Counted from the first letter of the stretch, positions 34,973-46,675 are shown. The stretch is 64,000 bases of DNA from Candidatus Microthrix subdominans (GCA_016719385.1 JADJZA010000002.1:1-64000), one strand, 5' to 3'. The notes: generated by a model not told the origin, from the letters alone. Program-made: numbers and translations.

Positions 34973-36129
34973 CAGTACGACTTCGGCAGGTCGAGGCTGT
35001 GCTGTGCGATGAAGTTGAGGATCATCTCACGGCTCACCGGGGCGATACGCGACAGCTTGGACGCCGCGATGAGCGCTCCGAGGCCGTACTCGCTGGCCAG
35101 GCCGTTGCCCCCAGGGTTTGCACCGCCTGGTCGACGGCGCGGGTTCCGGCCTCACCGGCGGCGTACTTGGCCATGTTGGCCGCCTCGCCTGCACCCATGT
35201 GGTCGCCCTGGTCGTACAGGGTGGCCGCCTTCTGCATCATGAGCTTTGCCAGTTGGACCTCGATGTGGGCCTGGGCGAGCGGGTGCGCAACACCCTGATG
35301 CGACCCGATCGGTTTGTCCCTCCACACGACGCGTTCCTTCGCGTAGTTGACAGCGATGTTGAGCGCGTAACGCGCCATGCCGATCGCAAACGACGATGCC
35401 ATGATGCGCTCGGGGTTGAGCCCGGCAAACAGCTGGTCGATCGCAGCGTCCTCGGAGCCGACGAGCGCGTCCGATGGCAGGCGGACGTCATCGATGAACA
35501 CGGTGAACTGGTGATCGGCGCTGATCATGTCCATCTCGATCTTGGTGTACTCCAGCCCGGTGCTGTCGGTGGGGACGACGAAGAGCACCGGCTTCAGCGC
35601 CGGTGGCGGAGTCTTCGGTGCGGGCCACGACCAACACGTTCTGGGCGACGTCGACGCCGGAGATGTAGGTCTTGCGCCCGCTGAGAACCCAGTCGTCGCC
35701 GTCGCGCCGTGCGGTGGTGGTGATGCGATGCGAGTTCGATCCGGCGTCGGACTCGGTGATGGCGAAGGCCATGATCTCGGATCCGTCGGCCAGGCCCGGA
35801 AGCCAACGGTCCTTCTGGGAATCGGTCCCGTATTTCGCAATGACCGTGCCGCAGATCGCCGGCGAGACCACCATCATCAGCAGGCCGCAACCTGCGGTAC
35901 CCAGTTCCTCCTCGACGATCGCCAGCTCGTACATGCCGCCGCCACCGCCGCCGTACTCGGTGGGCAGGTTGACCCCCAGGTAGCCGAGCTTGCCCGCCTC
36001 GGCGTACAGCTCGGCCATGTCGCCACCGGAGCGGGCCTTGCCGACCATGTACTCGTAGCCATAGGCGGCGCCCAACTGGGCCACCGCCTCGCGAAGCGCG
36101 AGTTGCTCGGGGGTTTCGGTAAAGCTCAT
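34972..36129 (-). pseudogene. Acyl-CoA dehydrogenase (second), two frameshifts
   Basis: Starting at 36129 (MSFTETPEQLALREAVAQLG): LGYLGVNLPTEYGGGGGGMY, MAFAITESDAGSNSHRITTT and GDDWVLSGRKTYISGVDVAQ. After a shift near 35600: PVLFVVPTDSTGLEYTKIEM and NPERIMASSFAIGMARYALN. After a second near 35115: NGLASEYGLGALI, and a TGA overlapping the next start (TGATG). FAD-dependent alpha-beta dehydrogenation of an acyl-CoA is expected. The second break is at CTGGGGGCAAC, where a sixth G restores LGGNGLASEYG, so the gene is probably whole in the cell. ATGA overlap with the carboxylase gene upstream. Confidence 0.88.
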
Positions 36130-38132
36130 GTGTCCTCCTCGGTGACGACGGCGAGCACGGCGCCCACCTCAACCTGTTGTCCTTCGGTGACGTGCAGTTC
36201 GGCGACCGTGCCGGTGACCGGCGCAGTGACCTGGTGTTGCATCTTCATTGCCTCCAGCCACAACAGCGGCTGTCCGGCGCCGACCTGGTCGCCCTCGGCG
36301 ACGGCGATCCGCACGATCGAGCCGGGCATGGGCGCCAGCAGCGACCCGGGCGCCGTGTGGTCCTCTGCGCTCGGAAACCGGCTGAGCAGTTCCAACGCCA
36401 CCGGACCGAGCGGCGAGTCGATGGACACGAGGCGGTCGTAGGTAGCGACCTCGAAGCGGCGTTGCACGCCGTTCGTGCGGAGCACCACCCGATCCGGCTC
36501 CATCGAAACCAGCTGCACATCGTCGTGACCGACGGCCAGCAGGCCGTCGCGGGAGATCCGGTAGGACACCTCGATCGTGTCGGTCCCCCCGGCGTCCGGC
36601 CCGCCCACTCGACGGAACGACTTCTGCTGGGGTTGCGACACGATGTTGCGCCAGCCGCTCGGCAACCCACCAAGCACCGTCGCGTCGCGCCTGTTCCGCG
36701 CAGCCAGCGCGAGGGCTGCGGCGAGCGCAGCGACCGAGGTGGCCTCCTCGTCGGCGAGCGGCCCGCTGAGCACCTCGAGCCCGTGACGGTCGAGAAACGC
36801 CGTGTCGGTGTCGCCGGCCTGGAAGGACGGGTGTTCGAGGATGCGAACGAGCAACGCCCGGTTGGTGCCGACGCCGTGAATCCTGGAGTTGCGCAGCGCT
36901 GTGGCCAAGCGGCGCGTCGCCTCGGCTCGGGTGGGCGCCCAGGCGATCAGCTTGGCCAGCATCGGGTCGTAGTGGGTACCGACGACGGAGCCGTCGGCCA
37001 CCCCGCTGTCGAGCCGAATCCCCGAACCGGCACCGGCCTCGAAGCCGGGCGGCAGGTCGAACTCGGAGGCGACGCCCGGCACGGAGAAGCGATGCAGCGT
37101 GCCGCTCTGGGGCTGCCAGCTGTTCGCCGGGTCCTCTGCGTACAGGCGCACCTCGATGGCGTGCCCGCCGGTGGGCGGGGGATGCTCGTCGAGGGTGCCC
37201 CCTTCGGCCAGGTGAAGTTGAAGTGCGACGAGGTCGGTTCCCGTGGTCGCCTCGGTGACCGGGTGCTCCACCTGGAGCCGGGTGTTCATCTCCAGGAAGT
37301 AGAACGCTCCCGACTCGTCAGCGAGGAACTCGACGGTGCCGGCGCCGACGTAACCGATCGCAGCGGTGGCGGCGCTCGACGCCTCGAAGAGCCGGTCGCG
37401 CATGCCATCGACGCGCTCCACCAGCGGTGACGGCGCTTCCTCCACGATCTTCTGGTGGCGCCGTTGGATCGAGCACTCCCGTTCGCCGACCGCCCAGATC
37501 GTGCCGTGTTGGTCGGCCATCACCTGCACCTCGATGTGGCGCCCGGTCTTGAGGTAGGGCTCGCAGAAGACCGTCGGGTCGCCGAACGCAGACGCGGCTT
37601 CGGCGGAGGCGAGCTCGAGCTCGTCGGCCAGCGACGCCAAGTCGGTCACGATCCTCATCCCGCGTCCGCCGCCCCCCGACGACGCCTTGATGAGCACGGG
37701 AAGGTGCGCTTCGGTGATCGCGTCGGGATCGATCCGGTCGAGCACGGGGACGCCCGCCTCCGCCATTAGCGCCTTCGACTCGATCTTGGATCCCATCGTG
37801 TCGATCGACTCGGGCGGTGGGCCGATCCAGGTGAGGCCGGCATCGATCACCTGGCGGGCAAACGATGCGTTCTCGCTGAGGAAGCCGTAGCCCGGATGCA
37901 CGGCGTCGGCGCCGCAGCGCCGGGCGGCCTCGATGATCAGCTCGGCCCGCAGGTAGGTGTCGGTTGCGCTGTCGCCGGGCAGCCGCACCGCAGCGTCCGC
38001 CTCGGCGACGAAGGGCTCGTTGGCATCGGCATCGGAGAACACCGCAACGGTGAAGATGCCCAGGTCTCGGCAGGTGCGGAACACCCGACGGGCGATCTCG
38101 CCGCGGTTGGCGACCAGCACTGAGGTGATCAT
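36126..38132 (-). CDS. Acyl-CoA carboxylase, biotin carboxylase/BCCP subunit
   Basis: An intact 668-residue protein. Residues 1-450 are biotin carboxylase: SVLVANRGEIARRVFRTCRD, ADAVHPGYGFLSENASFARQ, ASSGGGGRGMRIV (ATP-grasp) and CSIQRRHQKIVEEAPSP, with EMNTRLQVEHPVTE. Then a linker, and a biotinyl domain with LLWLEAMKMQHQVTAPVTGT, biotin Lys at about 630. This is the alpha subunit of a propionyl-, methylcrotonyl- or geranyl-CoA carboxylase. The partner beta subunit is encoded 66 bp upstream (38199-39797). In the Atu pathway this would be AtuF, in the Liu pathway LiuD. Confidence 0.95.
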   Translation of the reverse strand: MITSVLVANRGEIARRVFRTCRDLGIFTVAVFSDADANEPFVAEADAAVRLPGDSATDTYLRAELIIEAARRCGADAVHPGYGFLSENASFARQVIDAGLTWIGPPPESIDTMGSKIESKALMAEAGVPVLDRIDPDAITEAHLPVLIKASSGGGGRGMRIVTDLASLADELELASAEAASAFGDPTVFCEPYLKTGRHIEVQVMADQHGTIWAVGERECSIQRRHQKIVEEAPSPLVERVDGMRDRLFEASSAATAAIGYVGAGTVEFLADESGAFYFLEMNTRLQVEHPVTEATTGTDLVALQLHLAEGGTLDEHPPPTGGHAIEVRLYAEDPANSWQPQSGTLHRFSVPGVASEFDLPPGFEAGAGSGIRLDSGVADGSVVGTHYDPMLAKLIAWAPTRAEATRRLATALRNSRIHGVGTNRALLVRILEHPSFQAGDTDTAFLDRHGLEVLSGPLADEEATSVAALAAALALAARNRRDATVLGGLPSGWRNIVSQPQQKSFRRVGGPDAGGTDTIEVSYRISRDGLLAVGHDDVQLVSMEPDRVVLRTNGVQRRFEVATYDRLVSIDSPLGPVALELLSRFPSAEDHTAPGSLLAPMPGSIVRIAVAEGDQVGAGQPLLWLEAMKMQHQVTAPVTGTVAELHVTEGQQVEVGAVLAVVTEEDT

Positions 38133-38198
38133 CGTTGGGCCCTCGAATCGGCGGAGTAGTGGGCGTGCGAAGTGAAGAGTTCTGAGGAGGTCACCGGA

Positions 38199-39797
38199 TC
38201 ACATCCTGAACGTGCCGAAGCCGTCGGCCCCTTGAACGGGCGCCGAGTGGATGGCCGAGAGCGCCAACCCCAGCACGGTGCGGGTGTCCCGCGGGTCGAT
38301 GATCCCGTCGTCGAGCAGCCGGCCGGACAGAAACTTGGCCGTCGATTCGGCCTCGATCTGCGCCTCGATCATCTCCTTCATGGCGGCGTCGGCGTCCTCG
38401 TCGTAGGGGTTGCCTCGGGACTCGGCCGACTGCCGGGCGACGATCGAGATCACCCCGGCGAGCTGTTGGGGGCCCATCACCGCCGACTTTGCGTTTGGCC
38501 AGCTGAACAGGAAGCGGGGCTCGAAGGCCCGCCCGCACATGCCGTAGTTGCCGGCGCCGTAGGACGACGCCATCACCAGGGTGATGTGGGGCACCTTCGA
38601 GTTGGCGACGGCGTTCACCATCATCGCCCCGTGCTTGATGATGCCGCCCCGCTCGTACTCCTCGCCGACCATGTATCCGGTGGTGTTCTGAAGGAAGATC
38701 AGCGGCGTGTTGATCTGGTTGGCCAGCTGGATGAACTGGGCGGCCTTCTGTGCCTCCTCGCTGAAGAGCACCCCTCGTGCGTTGGCCAGAATGCCGATGG
38801 GATAGCCATGGAGTTGCGCCCATCCGGTGACCAGCGACGAACCGTAGAGCGGCTTGAACTCGTCGAAGTCCGACCCGTCGACGACGCGGGCGATCACCTC
38901 TCGGGGGTCGAACGGCATCTTGGGGTCGGTCGGCACCAGGCCGAGCAGTTCATCCTCGTCGTAGCGTGGTGGGGAGACAGCCTGGCGTGGGGCCGGACCG
39001 TGCTTGTCCCAGTTCAGGCGAGCGACGATGCGTCGGCCGAGCCGGATGGCGTCGTGTTCGTCGACGGCGAAGTAGTCGGCGAGGCCCGAGGTGCGTGCGT
39101 GCATGTCGGCGCCCCCGAGCGACTCGTCGTCGGAGTCCTCGCCGGTCGCCATCTTCACCAGCGGCGGGCCGGCCAGGAACACCTTGGAGCGCTCCTTGAT
39201 CATCACGACGTAGTCCGACATGCCCGGGACGTACGCCCCGCCGGCCGTGGAGTTGCCGAACACCAGGGAGACGACCGGGATGCCCGCCGCCGAGAGCCGG
39301 GTGAGGTCGCGGAACATGGCCCCGCCGGGGATGAAGATCTCCTTCTGGGTCGGAAGGTCCGCGCCGCCGGACTCGGTCAGGTTGATCATCGGCAACCGGT
39401 TGGTCAGCGCGATCTCGTTGGCCCGCAGCACCTTCTTGAGGGTCCACGGGTTGCTCGCCCCGCCCCGCACGGTGGGATCGCTGGCGCTGATCATGCATTC
39501 GACGCCCGAGACGACACCGATGCCCGTCACCACGCTGGCCCCGACGGCGAAGTCGCTGCCCCATGCGGCGAGCCCCGACAGTTCCATGAACGGCGAGTCC
39601 TCGTCCAACAACAGCTCGATGCGTTCGCGAACCGGCAACTTGCCGCGGTTCCGGTGGCGCTCGGTGTATTTGGCGCCGCCCCCGCCGACCGCGGTGGCGT
39701 GCTCGGCGTCGAGGTCGGCAACCTGATCGAGCAGGGATTGCCGGTTGGCAGCGAAGTCCTCGCTGGTGGTGTCGAGGGAGGACGTCAGCCTGGTCAT
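38199..39797 (-). CDS. Acyl-CoA carboxylase, carboxyltransferase subunit
   Basis: 532 residues from ATG 39797. GAKYTERHRNRGKLPVRERI, SDPTVRGGASNPWTLKKVLR, LTESGGADLPTQ, VVSLVFGNSTAGGAYVPGMS, IFLQNTTGYMVGEEYERGGI and VMASSYGAGNYGMCGRAFEP are the two ClpP-like halves of a type II carboxyltransferase. YGAGNYGM and the NTTGYMVG segment are typical of the methylcrotonyl/geranyl-CoA (MccB/AtuC) group rather than propionyl-CoA enzymes. It overlaps the acyl-CoA dehydrogenase gene upstream by 4 bases. Together with the alpha subunit it carboxylates the gamma carbon of a branched enoyl-CoA (inferred). Confidence 0.95.
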   Translation of the reverse strand: MTRLTSSLDTTSEDFAANRQSLLDQVADLDAEHATAVGGGGAKYTERHRNRGKLPVRERIELLLDEDSPFMELSGLAAWGSDFAVGASVVTGIGVVSGVECMISASDPTVRGGASNPWTLKKVLRANEIALTNRLPMINLTESGGADLPTQKEIFIPGGAMFRDLTRLSAAGIPVVSLVFGNSTAGGAYVPGMSDYVVMIKERSKVFLAGPPLVKMATGEDSDDESLGGADMHARTSGLADYFAVDEHDAIRLGRRIVARLNWDKHGPAPRQAVSPPRYDEDELLGLVPTDPKMPFDPREVIARVVDGSDFDEFKPLYGSSLVTGWAQLHGYPIGILANARGVLFSEEAQKAAQFIQLANQINTPLIFLQNTTGYMVGEEYERGGIIKHGAMMVNAVANSKVPHITLVMASSYGAGNYGMCGRAFEPRFLFSWPNAKSAVMGPQQLAGVISIVARQSAESRGNPYDEDADAAMKEMIEAQIEAESTAKFLSGRLLDDGIIDPRDTRTVLGLALSAIHSAPVQGADGFGTFRM

Positions 39798-40962
39798 GAG
39801 GTGTACCCCAGCAGCTTGCCGGCCAAGCCGGTCATGATTTCGTTGGTGCCACCGCCGATGCCAAGGATTCGCATGTCGCGGTAGTGGCGCTCCACTTCGG
39901 ATTCGGTCATGTATCCCATTCCCCCATGAAGTTGCACCGCCTGATCGACCACCCACTCGCCCGCCTCGACGGCGGTGTTCTTGGCGAAGCACACCTCGGC
40001 GATCAGGTCGGCTTCCCCCCGGGCATGCCGGGCGGCCACGTCACGGGTATACACCCTGGCCACATCGATGCGTCGGGCCATGTTGGTCAGGGTGTGTTGC
40101 ACGGTCTGACGCGAGATCAGTGGTCGGCCGAACGTCTCCCGGGCTCGGCACCACTCGACGGTGATGTCGAGTGCCCGCTGCGCCGCCGCATAGGCCTGCA
40201 CCGCCAGGGAGATCCGTTCGTCGACGAAGTTGTCGGCGATCTGGCCGAACCCGCCGCCCTCGGCGCCGACAAGGTTGGCGACCGGCACCCGACAGTCCAC
40301 ATACGACAGCTCGGCGGTGTCCGAGCATCGCCACCCCATCTTGTCGAGCTGGCGGGTCACCTCGAACCCCTCGGTGTCGGTGTCGACGACGACGAGCGAG
40401 ATCCCGTGAGCCCCGTCGCCGCCCGTGCGCACCGCAGTGGTGATGTAGTCCGCCCGGACACCGGAGGTGATGAACGTTTTCGCCCCGTTGAGGACGAAGT
40501 GATCGCCGTCGCGAACCGCCGAGGTTCGGATGCCGGCAACGTCGGAGCCGGTGCCGGGTTCGGTGATCGCCAGCGACCCGATTGCCGTCCCGGCCAGCGT
40601 CGGGCGAACCCAACGGTCCACCTGGTACGGGTCCCCGGCCTTGGCGATGTGGGGCGCCGAGATGCCGGCGGTGAAGAGCGAAGCGATCAGGCCCCCGGAC
40701 ACGCCGGCGTAGTGCATCTCCTCCACCATCGTCACCACGTCGACGATGTCCCCACCGCCGCCGCCAACCCGGTCGGGGAAGCCGAGGCCGATCAGGCCGA
40801 GATCCCCGGCGAGGCGGTGCAGCGAGCGAGGTAGCTCCCCGTCTCGTTCCCAGTCGCCGAGGTGATCGAGGATCTCACGTTCGACAAAGCGGCGAACCGT
40901 CCGTCGCAGCTCGTGGCGCTCAGGGGTGTCAAACGGGTTGGCGCCGTTGGGGTCGGGTGTGC

Positions 40963-40966
<4 letters not shown>
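39794..40966 (-). CDS. Acyl-CoA dehydrogenase (first)
   Basis: About 390 residues from GTG 40966 (STPDPNGANPFDTPERHELR), chosen because it overlaps the AtuA stop (GTGA). Main motifs: FVEREILDHLGDWERDGELP, GSLAITEPGTGSDVAGIRTS (FAD/substrate loop), FVLNGAKTFITSGVRADYIT, FVDERISLAVQAYAAAQRAL, and the terminal AVQLHGGMGYMTESEVERHY with GIGGGTNEIM. AtuD or LiuA fit the pathway role, introducing the double bond before carboxylation. Intact. Confidence 0.93.
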
Positions 40967-42654
<1,688 letters not shown>

Positions 42655-42717
42655 CAGTCGTTCCCCTCGCACCCCACCGGTCAGCCGTCGTGGCTCCCAG
42701 CAGCCTCGCGCGGAGTC

Positions 42718-42742
42718 CAAAAACAAACAAGCAGCATTGCTT
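42718..42742 (-). terminator. Possible intrinsic terminator after the AttH-like gene
   Basis: On the minus strand AAGCA-ATGC-TGCTT is followed by GTTTGTTTTT. The stem is only 5 bp, so it is weak. It would end the LLM/AttH-like transcript before the AtuA operon, or the AT-rich spacer could instead hold the operon promoter. Confidence 0.35.
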
Positions 42743-42825
42743 TATTTGCCGAAGACGGGCCTGGAGGTCCTCGGTCGACGGCCGTGCAGACCTTCGAGCC
42801 GTCGATTTCGAGAACGGGAAGGGCG

Positions 42826-43923
42826 CTACGTGGCGACCGAACCGAGGTCGGCGAACCCGCTGGGGTCGTGGCGACCGATGGAGCCGTGCTCCAACATGCC
42901 CCATCCCACGGCGCCGTCGCAGGTGGCGCGTGCGACGTGGTCGGTCACCCCGAACGGAATCCGGTCTGCGACCGAGGGTTCGGAGAGGTCGTAGGTGAGA
43001 CGTTCGGAGAAGCTCGGGCCGTTCCACTGGCCGTGGACCCAGTCGGCATCGCCGCCGTAGCCGCCACCGACGTGGATGTGTGCGCCGAGCAGCGTGTCGA
43101 CTTCGAGGGTGAGCGGGCCGTCTGCGGTCGTCAGCTCGATCACGGCGTGTTCGGGGTGCCTCGTGCCGGGCGTGTAGGTGATGTCGACCCGCGGCCAGCC
43201 CAACTGTTCGATTCGGCCGTCGGCCCAGATTCTGGTGGCGTCGTTGAGGATGCGAAAGCCGTCGGGCTGCTCCTGGACGATCACGACGATCGCAAAGTCG
43301 TCGAACCGCAACGGCACATAGAGCCAATGGAGGCTTGGATCCTGATCGGCCGGTTTGCCGGCGGGTTCGGCCTCGCCAACCGGGCGGATGCCCCACGACC
43401 GGTCGCGGGTGCCGACCCAGGTGGCGGGGTCGACTGCGTACTCGTCGCCGTCGATGGCGAGCGTTCCCTGCCACGTCCCCACCTGGGCGAAGCGGCAGGC
43501 GTCAAGGATGGCCTTGCGGCCAATGCGCATGACGTGGGCCGGCTCGTCGACCGGTACGAACGAGCCCTCCCACGTCAGGTCGAACGAGAGGCCCAGCGAC
43601 GGGTCGTCGCAGATCAGCCTCAGGCTGCGCAGCGGTTCGATGACCTCGATGCGGTAGGCGCCGACGCGTTGGTCGAGGCGGTCATCGCCGAGGGCGTCGG
43701 AGAAGTGGACGGCGCTCTGCTGGTCGCCGCGTCGCAGCAAAGCGAACGCGTCGGTGATCCCGAGGTTCGGATACACGCCGAACCCGGTGATCAGAAACAG
43801 CTCGTCGGTGCGATTGTGGGCGTTGAAGTAGCTGCGGTCGTAGGCGTTGCGGTCGGTGCTGGCGACGTGCGCCAGCGACAGCGGCACCTGGTGCAGCGGG
43901 TATTCGTCAAGTGGGACGGGCAT
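42826..43923 (-). CDS. AttH/CrtC-like lipocalin-fold protein
   Basis: A 365-residue intact protein. LDEYPLHQVPLSLAHVASTD, DRSYFNAHNRTDELFLITGF and GVYPNLGITDAFALLRRGDQ, later FDLTWEGSFVPVDEPA, GTRDRSWGIRP, HWLYVPLRFDDFAIVVIVQE and LTLEVDTLLGAHIHVGGGYG. A two-lobed all-beta protein with the D-R-S-W-G-x-R motif seen in the AttH/CrtC (hydroxyneurosporene synthase-like) superfamily, often annotated DUF7064/7065 in Actinobacteria. Some relatives hydrate isoprenoid double bonds, which would suit the neighbouring pathway, but no activity is shown. Its 5' end overlaps the LLM gene by 17 bases. Confidence 0.65.
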   Translation of the reverse strand: MPVPLDEYPLHQVPLSLAHVASTDRNAYDRSYFNAHNRTDELFLITGFGVYPNLGITDAFALLRRGDQQSAVHFSDALGDDRLDQRVGAYRIEVIEPLRSLRLICDDPSLGLSFDLTWEGSFVPVDEPAHVMRIGRKAILDACRFAQVGTWQGTLAIDGDEYAVDPATWVGTRDRSWGIRPVGEAEPAGKPADQDPSLHWLYVPLRFDDFAIVVIVQEQPDGFRILNDATRIWADGRIEQLGWPRVDITYTPGTRHPEHAVIELTTADGPLTLEVDTLLGAHIHVGGGYGGDADWVHGQWNGPSFSERLTYDLSEPSVADRIPFGVTDHVARATCDGAVGWGMLEHGSIGRHDPSGFADLGSVAT

Positions 43924-44953
43924 TGCGAGCTCCTCTGGGTGTGTGGTCGAAGGTGGTGCGCGCCTCGGCGACGAGGGCGGTGAGGGCGTCGTCGGTGATG
44001 CCGCCCGGGGTGCTGAGGGCCACGCGGTCAACGTCGTCACCGAAGCGGGCAACCAGCCGGGTGGCCACCTGCGCGGGATCGCCGCGGAGCACGACGGCGT
44101 CGAGCAGGTCGTCGTCGACCAGGGCGGCCATCTCGTCCCATCGTCCCTCGCGGGACAACGCCCGCAACTCGGGGTGGAGGTGGTCGCGGCCTTCGGTCTC
44201 AAGCACCGGGACATAGGCGGGGGTCGAGCCGTAGAAGGCGATCATCCAACGGGCTGCGGTGTCCGCATCGGCCTGGGCGACGGGGTCGGTGGCGCACGCC
44301 ACGATGGCCTGCCCCACCACGGTGAGGTCGGACCGGGGTCGTCCGGCCGCCTCCAGCCCGGCCTGGATGCGGGGCAGGGTGACGTTGGCCAAATGCCGGT
44401 CCGAGGTGAAGGGGTGCACCAGCATTCCGTCGGCCACGGCCGTGGCCAGCCGGGTCATGGCCGGGCCGAGAGCGCCGAGCCAGATCGGCGGCGGGCCCGA
44501 TGGCAGCGGCCCGGGTTCGAAGGCCGGGGTCATGAGGGTGTGGCTGGTGTGCTCGCCGACGTACCCCAACGGTTCACCGTTCTGCCACGTCCGGCCGATG
44601 GCGCGAATTGCCTCGACCCACTCGCGCATTCGACCCACCGGGCTGGACCACGTCGACCCGTAGCGCCGCTCGACGTGCGCCTTGATCTGGGTGCCGAGGC
44701 CGAGCGAGAAGCGGCCATCGCTGAGCTCTGCCAGGTCCCACGCCGTGTAAGCGAGGTGCATGGGCGAGCGAGGAAAGGCGATGGCCACGTTGGTGTAGAG
44801 GTGGCAGCCGGTGTCTGCAGCGAGGATCAAGGGCAGGAAGACGTCGTGGGGCCCCTCAAAGGTGAAGATGCCGTCGACACCGGCGGCGGCGAGGGCTTCG
44901 GCCCGGCTCGCCACCTCGTTGGGTTTGGCCATGAGCAGGGCATCGATCAGCAC
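43907..44953 (-). CDS. F420-dependent LLM-class oxidoreductase (TIGR03617-like)
   Basis: About 348 residues from GTG 44953 (LIDALLMAKPNEVASRAEAL); a longer frame to 45016 is open, but homologues begin here. AAAGVDGIFTFEGPHDVFLP, TNVAIAFPRSPMHLAYTAWD, LSDGRFSLGLGTQIKAHVER, GEPLGYVGEHTSHTLMTPAF and GPPPIWLGALGPAMTRLATA are the luciferase-like TIM-barrel motifs. The family uses coenzyme F420 for hydride transfer. Overlap with the AttH-like gene and proximity to the AtuA operon suggest a role in the same pathway; substrate unknown. Confidence 0.88.
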   Translation of the reverse strand: MLIDALLMAKPNEVASRAEALAAAGVDGIFTFEGPHDVFLPLILAADTGCHLYTNVAIAFPRSPMHLAYTAWDLAELSDGRFSLGLGTQIKAHVERRYGSTWSSPVGRMREWVEAIRAIGRTWQNGEPLGYVGEHTSHTLMTPAFEPGPLPSGPPPIWLGALGPAMTRLATAVADGMLVHPFTSDRHLANVTLPRIQAGLEAAGRPRSDLTVVGQAIVACATDPVAQADADTAARWMIAFYGSTPAYVPVLETEGRDHLHPELRALSREGRWDEMAALVDDDLLDAVVLRGDPAQVATRLVARFGDDVDRVALSTPGGITDDALTALVAEARTTFDHTPRGARNARPT

Positions 44954-45044
44954 CGCCAGATCGTAGATGGCCCTGTTCCGTCGACCGACCCAACGGCCGC
45001 CCTCGCTCCCGGCCATGCCGAGTCGTGAAGCGGCCTGCCAGCGG

Positions 45045-45476
45045 TCAGGTTGACCGGTCAGGTGGTTGGGGGACGAGTTCTGCCAGGAGGGCCCGGACAC
45101 GCTGGTCGATCTGGTCGCGGATGGGACGAACCGCGTCGACGCCCTGTCCGGCCGGATCATCGAGTTGCCAGTCGAGGTAGCGGGTGCCCGGGTAGAACGG
45201 ACACTCGTCGCCGCACCCCATGGTGATCACGACGTTCGACGCATCGACCGCAGCGTCCTCGAGTCGCTTGGGTCGAGCGCCTGCTGCGAGCAGGTCGATC
45301 CCCAGCTCGGCCATGACCTCGACTACTGCGGGGTTGATCGATGCGGCCGGAGCGGTGCCGGCGGATCGGACGGTTACGGTGTCTCCGGCATGATGAGCGA
45401 GCAGAGCGGCTGCCATCTGCGAGCGGCCGGCGTTGTGGACGCAGACGAAGAGGACTTCGGGTGGGTGATCGGTCAT
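45045..45476 (-). CDS. arsC: Arsenate reductase ArsC (LMW-phosphatase type)
   Basis: 143 residues. VLFVCVHNAGRSQMAAALLA is the P-loop with Cys12 and Arg18 (CX5R). VVITMGCGDECPFYPGTRY holds the two redox cysteines (Cys88 and Cys92) of the thioredoxin- or mycoredoxin-coupled class. It reduces arsenate to arsenite. No arsR or efflux gene is seen beside it, so detoxification depends on genes elsewhere. Divergent from the lipoprotein gene at 45605. Confidence 0.92.
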   Translation of the reverse strand: MTDHPPEVLFVCVHNAGRSQMAAALLAHHAGDTVTVRSAGTAPAASINPAVVEVMAELGIDLLAAGARPKRLEDAAVDASNVVITMGCGDECPFYPGTRYLDWQLDDPAGQGVDAVRPIRDQIDQRVRALLAELVPQPPDRST

Positions 45477-45604
45477 GGAGGACTCCGGTAGGGGTAGAAG
45501 GGTTGGGTCAGCCCGAGGGCACCATCCAAGCCGTCTCCGCCCAAGGAGTAGAGGGCTTCCTCAATCGGCGTTGTGGACGGCTTTTGATGTGGAAGTATGC
45601 GCCG

Positions 45605-46573
45605 ATGAACCGCACGGTTGCCATGGTGATTTGTCTCAGCCTGGTCGCGACGGGCGCATGCTCGGGCGATGGGGACGCTGAGGACTCCCCGGCCAATCGG
45701 CAGGGATCGTTCTCCTTGCTGAGCTACAACGTGGCCGGGCTGCCCGAGGGCCTCTCGCAGAGCAACCCTGAGGCCAACGCTCCCACCATTTCCAAGCTGC
45801 TTGGCGACTACGACGTCGTGGTCACCCAGGAGGACTTCGGCTTCTACACCGATGTGTTGCGCGCCGATGCGCCTCAGAGGAACATGTCGACGCCCCACCC
45901 CGGGCCCGGAGCGCTCAACCCGATCGAGCGGGGCAGCGCCATCACCGGCGATGGGCTGAACGTGATGTCCAACTTCCGACTCATCCCGCCGGATCTTGAT
46001 CGGGTGCCTTGGACGAACTGCGGTGAAGCTGCGGCCGACTGCCTGGCGTTGAAAGGTTTTGCCAAGACAACGATGGAGCTCGAATCCGATCCAGAGCAGG
46101 CCGTCGGTGGCGAGGGCGCCGAGGGCGAGGCCGGGGGCGGGGGTGATCAAAGCGGCGGCGAGTCCATCGCCGTCGACCTGTATACGTTGCACCTCGAGGC
46201 CGGCGGCGAGGACGATGCCTTACGCGCCGAGGACCTCGACCTGCTGGCGAGCTATCTGGAGGAACATTCGACGGACCGGCCGGTGATCATCGGAGGTGAC
46301 TGGAACCTGCACACCGATGAGGAGCCCGATGCCACGCAGTACGCGGAGTTTCTCGCCGAGACCGGGTTGCGAGACGTCTGCTCCACCGTCGAGTGTGGCG
46401 ACGATGTCGACGTCATCGACAAGGTGGCGTACCGCTCATCGAACCGCATCACGTTGACGCCTACCTCCCACAGCTTCGAGCGCGATCGCTTTGTTGATCC
46501 CGACGGCGAACCGCTGAGCGACCACGACCCATTGAGCGTCGACTTCGACTGGGAGATGCAGCCGGGCGGCTGA
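45605..46573 (+). CDS. Endonuclease/exonuclease/phosphatase-family lipoprotein
   Basis: 322 residues from ATG 45605. A signal peptide (RTVAMVICLSLVATGAC) with lipobox ATGAC makes it a lipoprotein. The DNase-I-like fold follows: FSLLSYNVAGLPEGLSQSNP, VVVTQEDFGFY, VDLYTLHLEAGG, RPVIIGGDWNLHTDEEPDAT and EPLSDHDPLSVDFDW. The Asn, Glu, Asp-Asn and Asp-His catalytic residues are all present. An acidic glycine-rich loop lies around GEGAEGEAGGGGDQ. Such surface enzymes may cleave phosphodiesters in nucleic acids or lipids. Earlier start codons in the frame lie upstream of the signal peptide and are unlikely. Confidence 0.85.
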   Translation: MNRTVAMVICLSLVATGACSGDGDAEDSPANRQGSFSLLSYNVAGLPEGLSQSNPEANAPTISKLLGDYDVVVTQEDFGFYTDVLRADAPQRNMSTPHPGPGALNPIERGSAITGDGLNVMSNFRLIPPDLDRVPWTNCGEAAADCLALKGFAKTTMELESDPEQAVGGEGAEGEAGGGGDQSGGESIAVDLYTLHLEAGGEDDALRAEDLDLLASYLEEHSTDRPVIIGGDWNLHTDEEPDATQYAEFLAETGLRDVCSTVECGDDVDVIDKVAYRSSNRITLTPTSHSFERDRFVDPDGEPLSDHDPLSVDFDWEMQPGG

Positions 46574-46675
46574 GCGCTCCAGGTGGCACGGTGTGCCTCG
46601 TCTGGGTGCGATCGGACACCAGCTGGGGACCATCCTCGGAGAGGTTGTCGACCCGCCGGTCGCACCGCGATCGGT

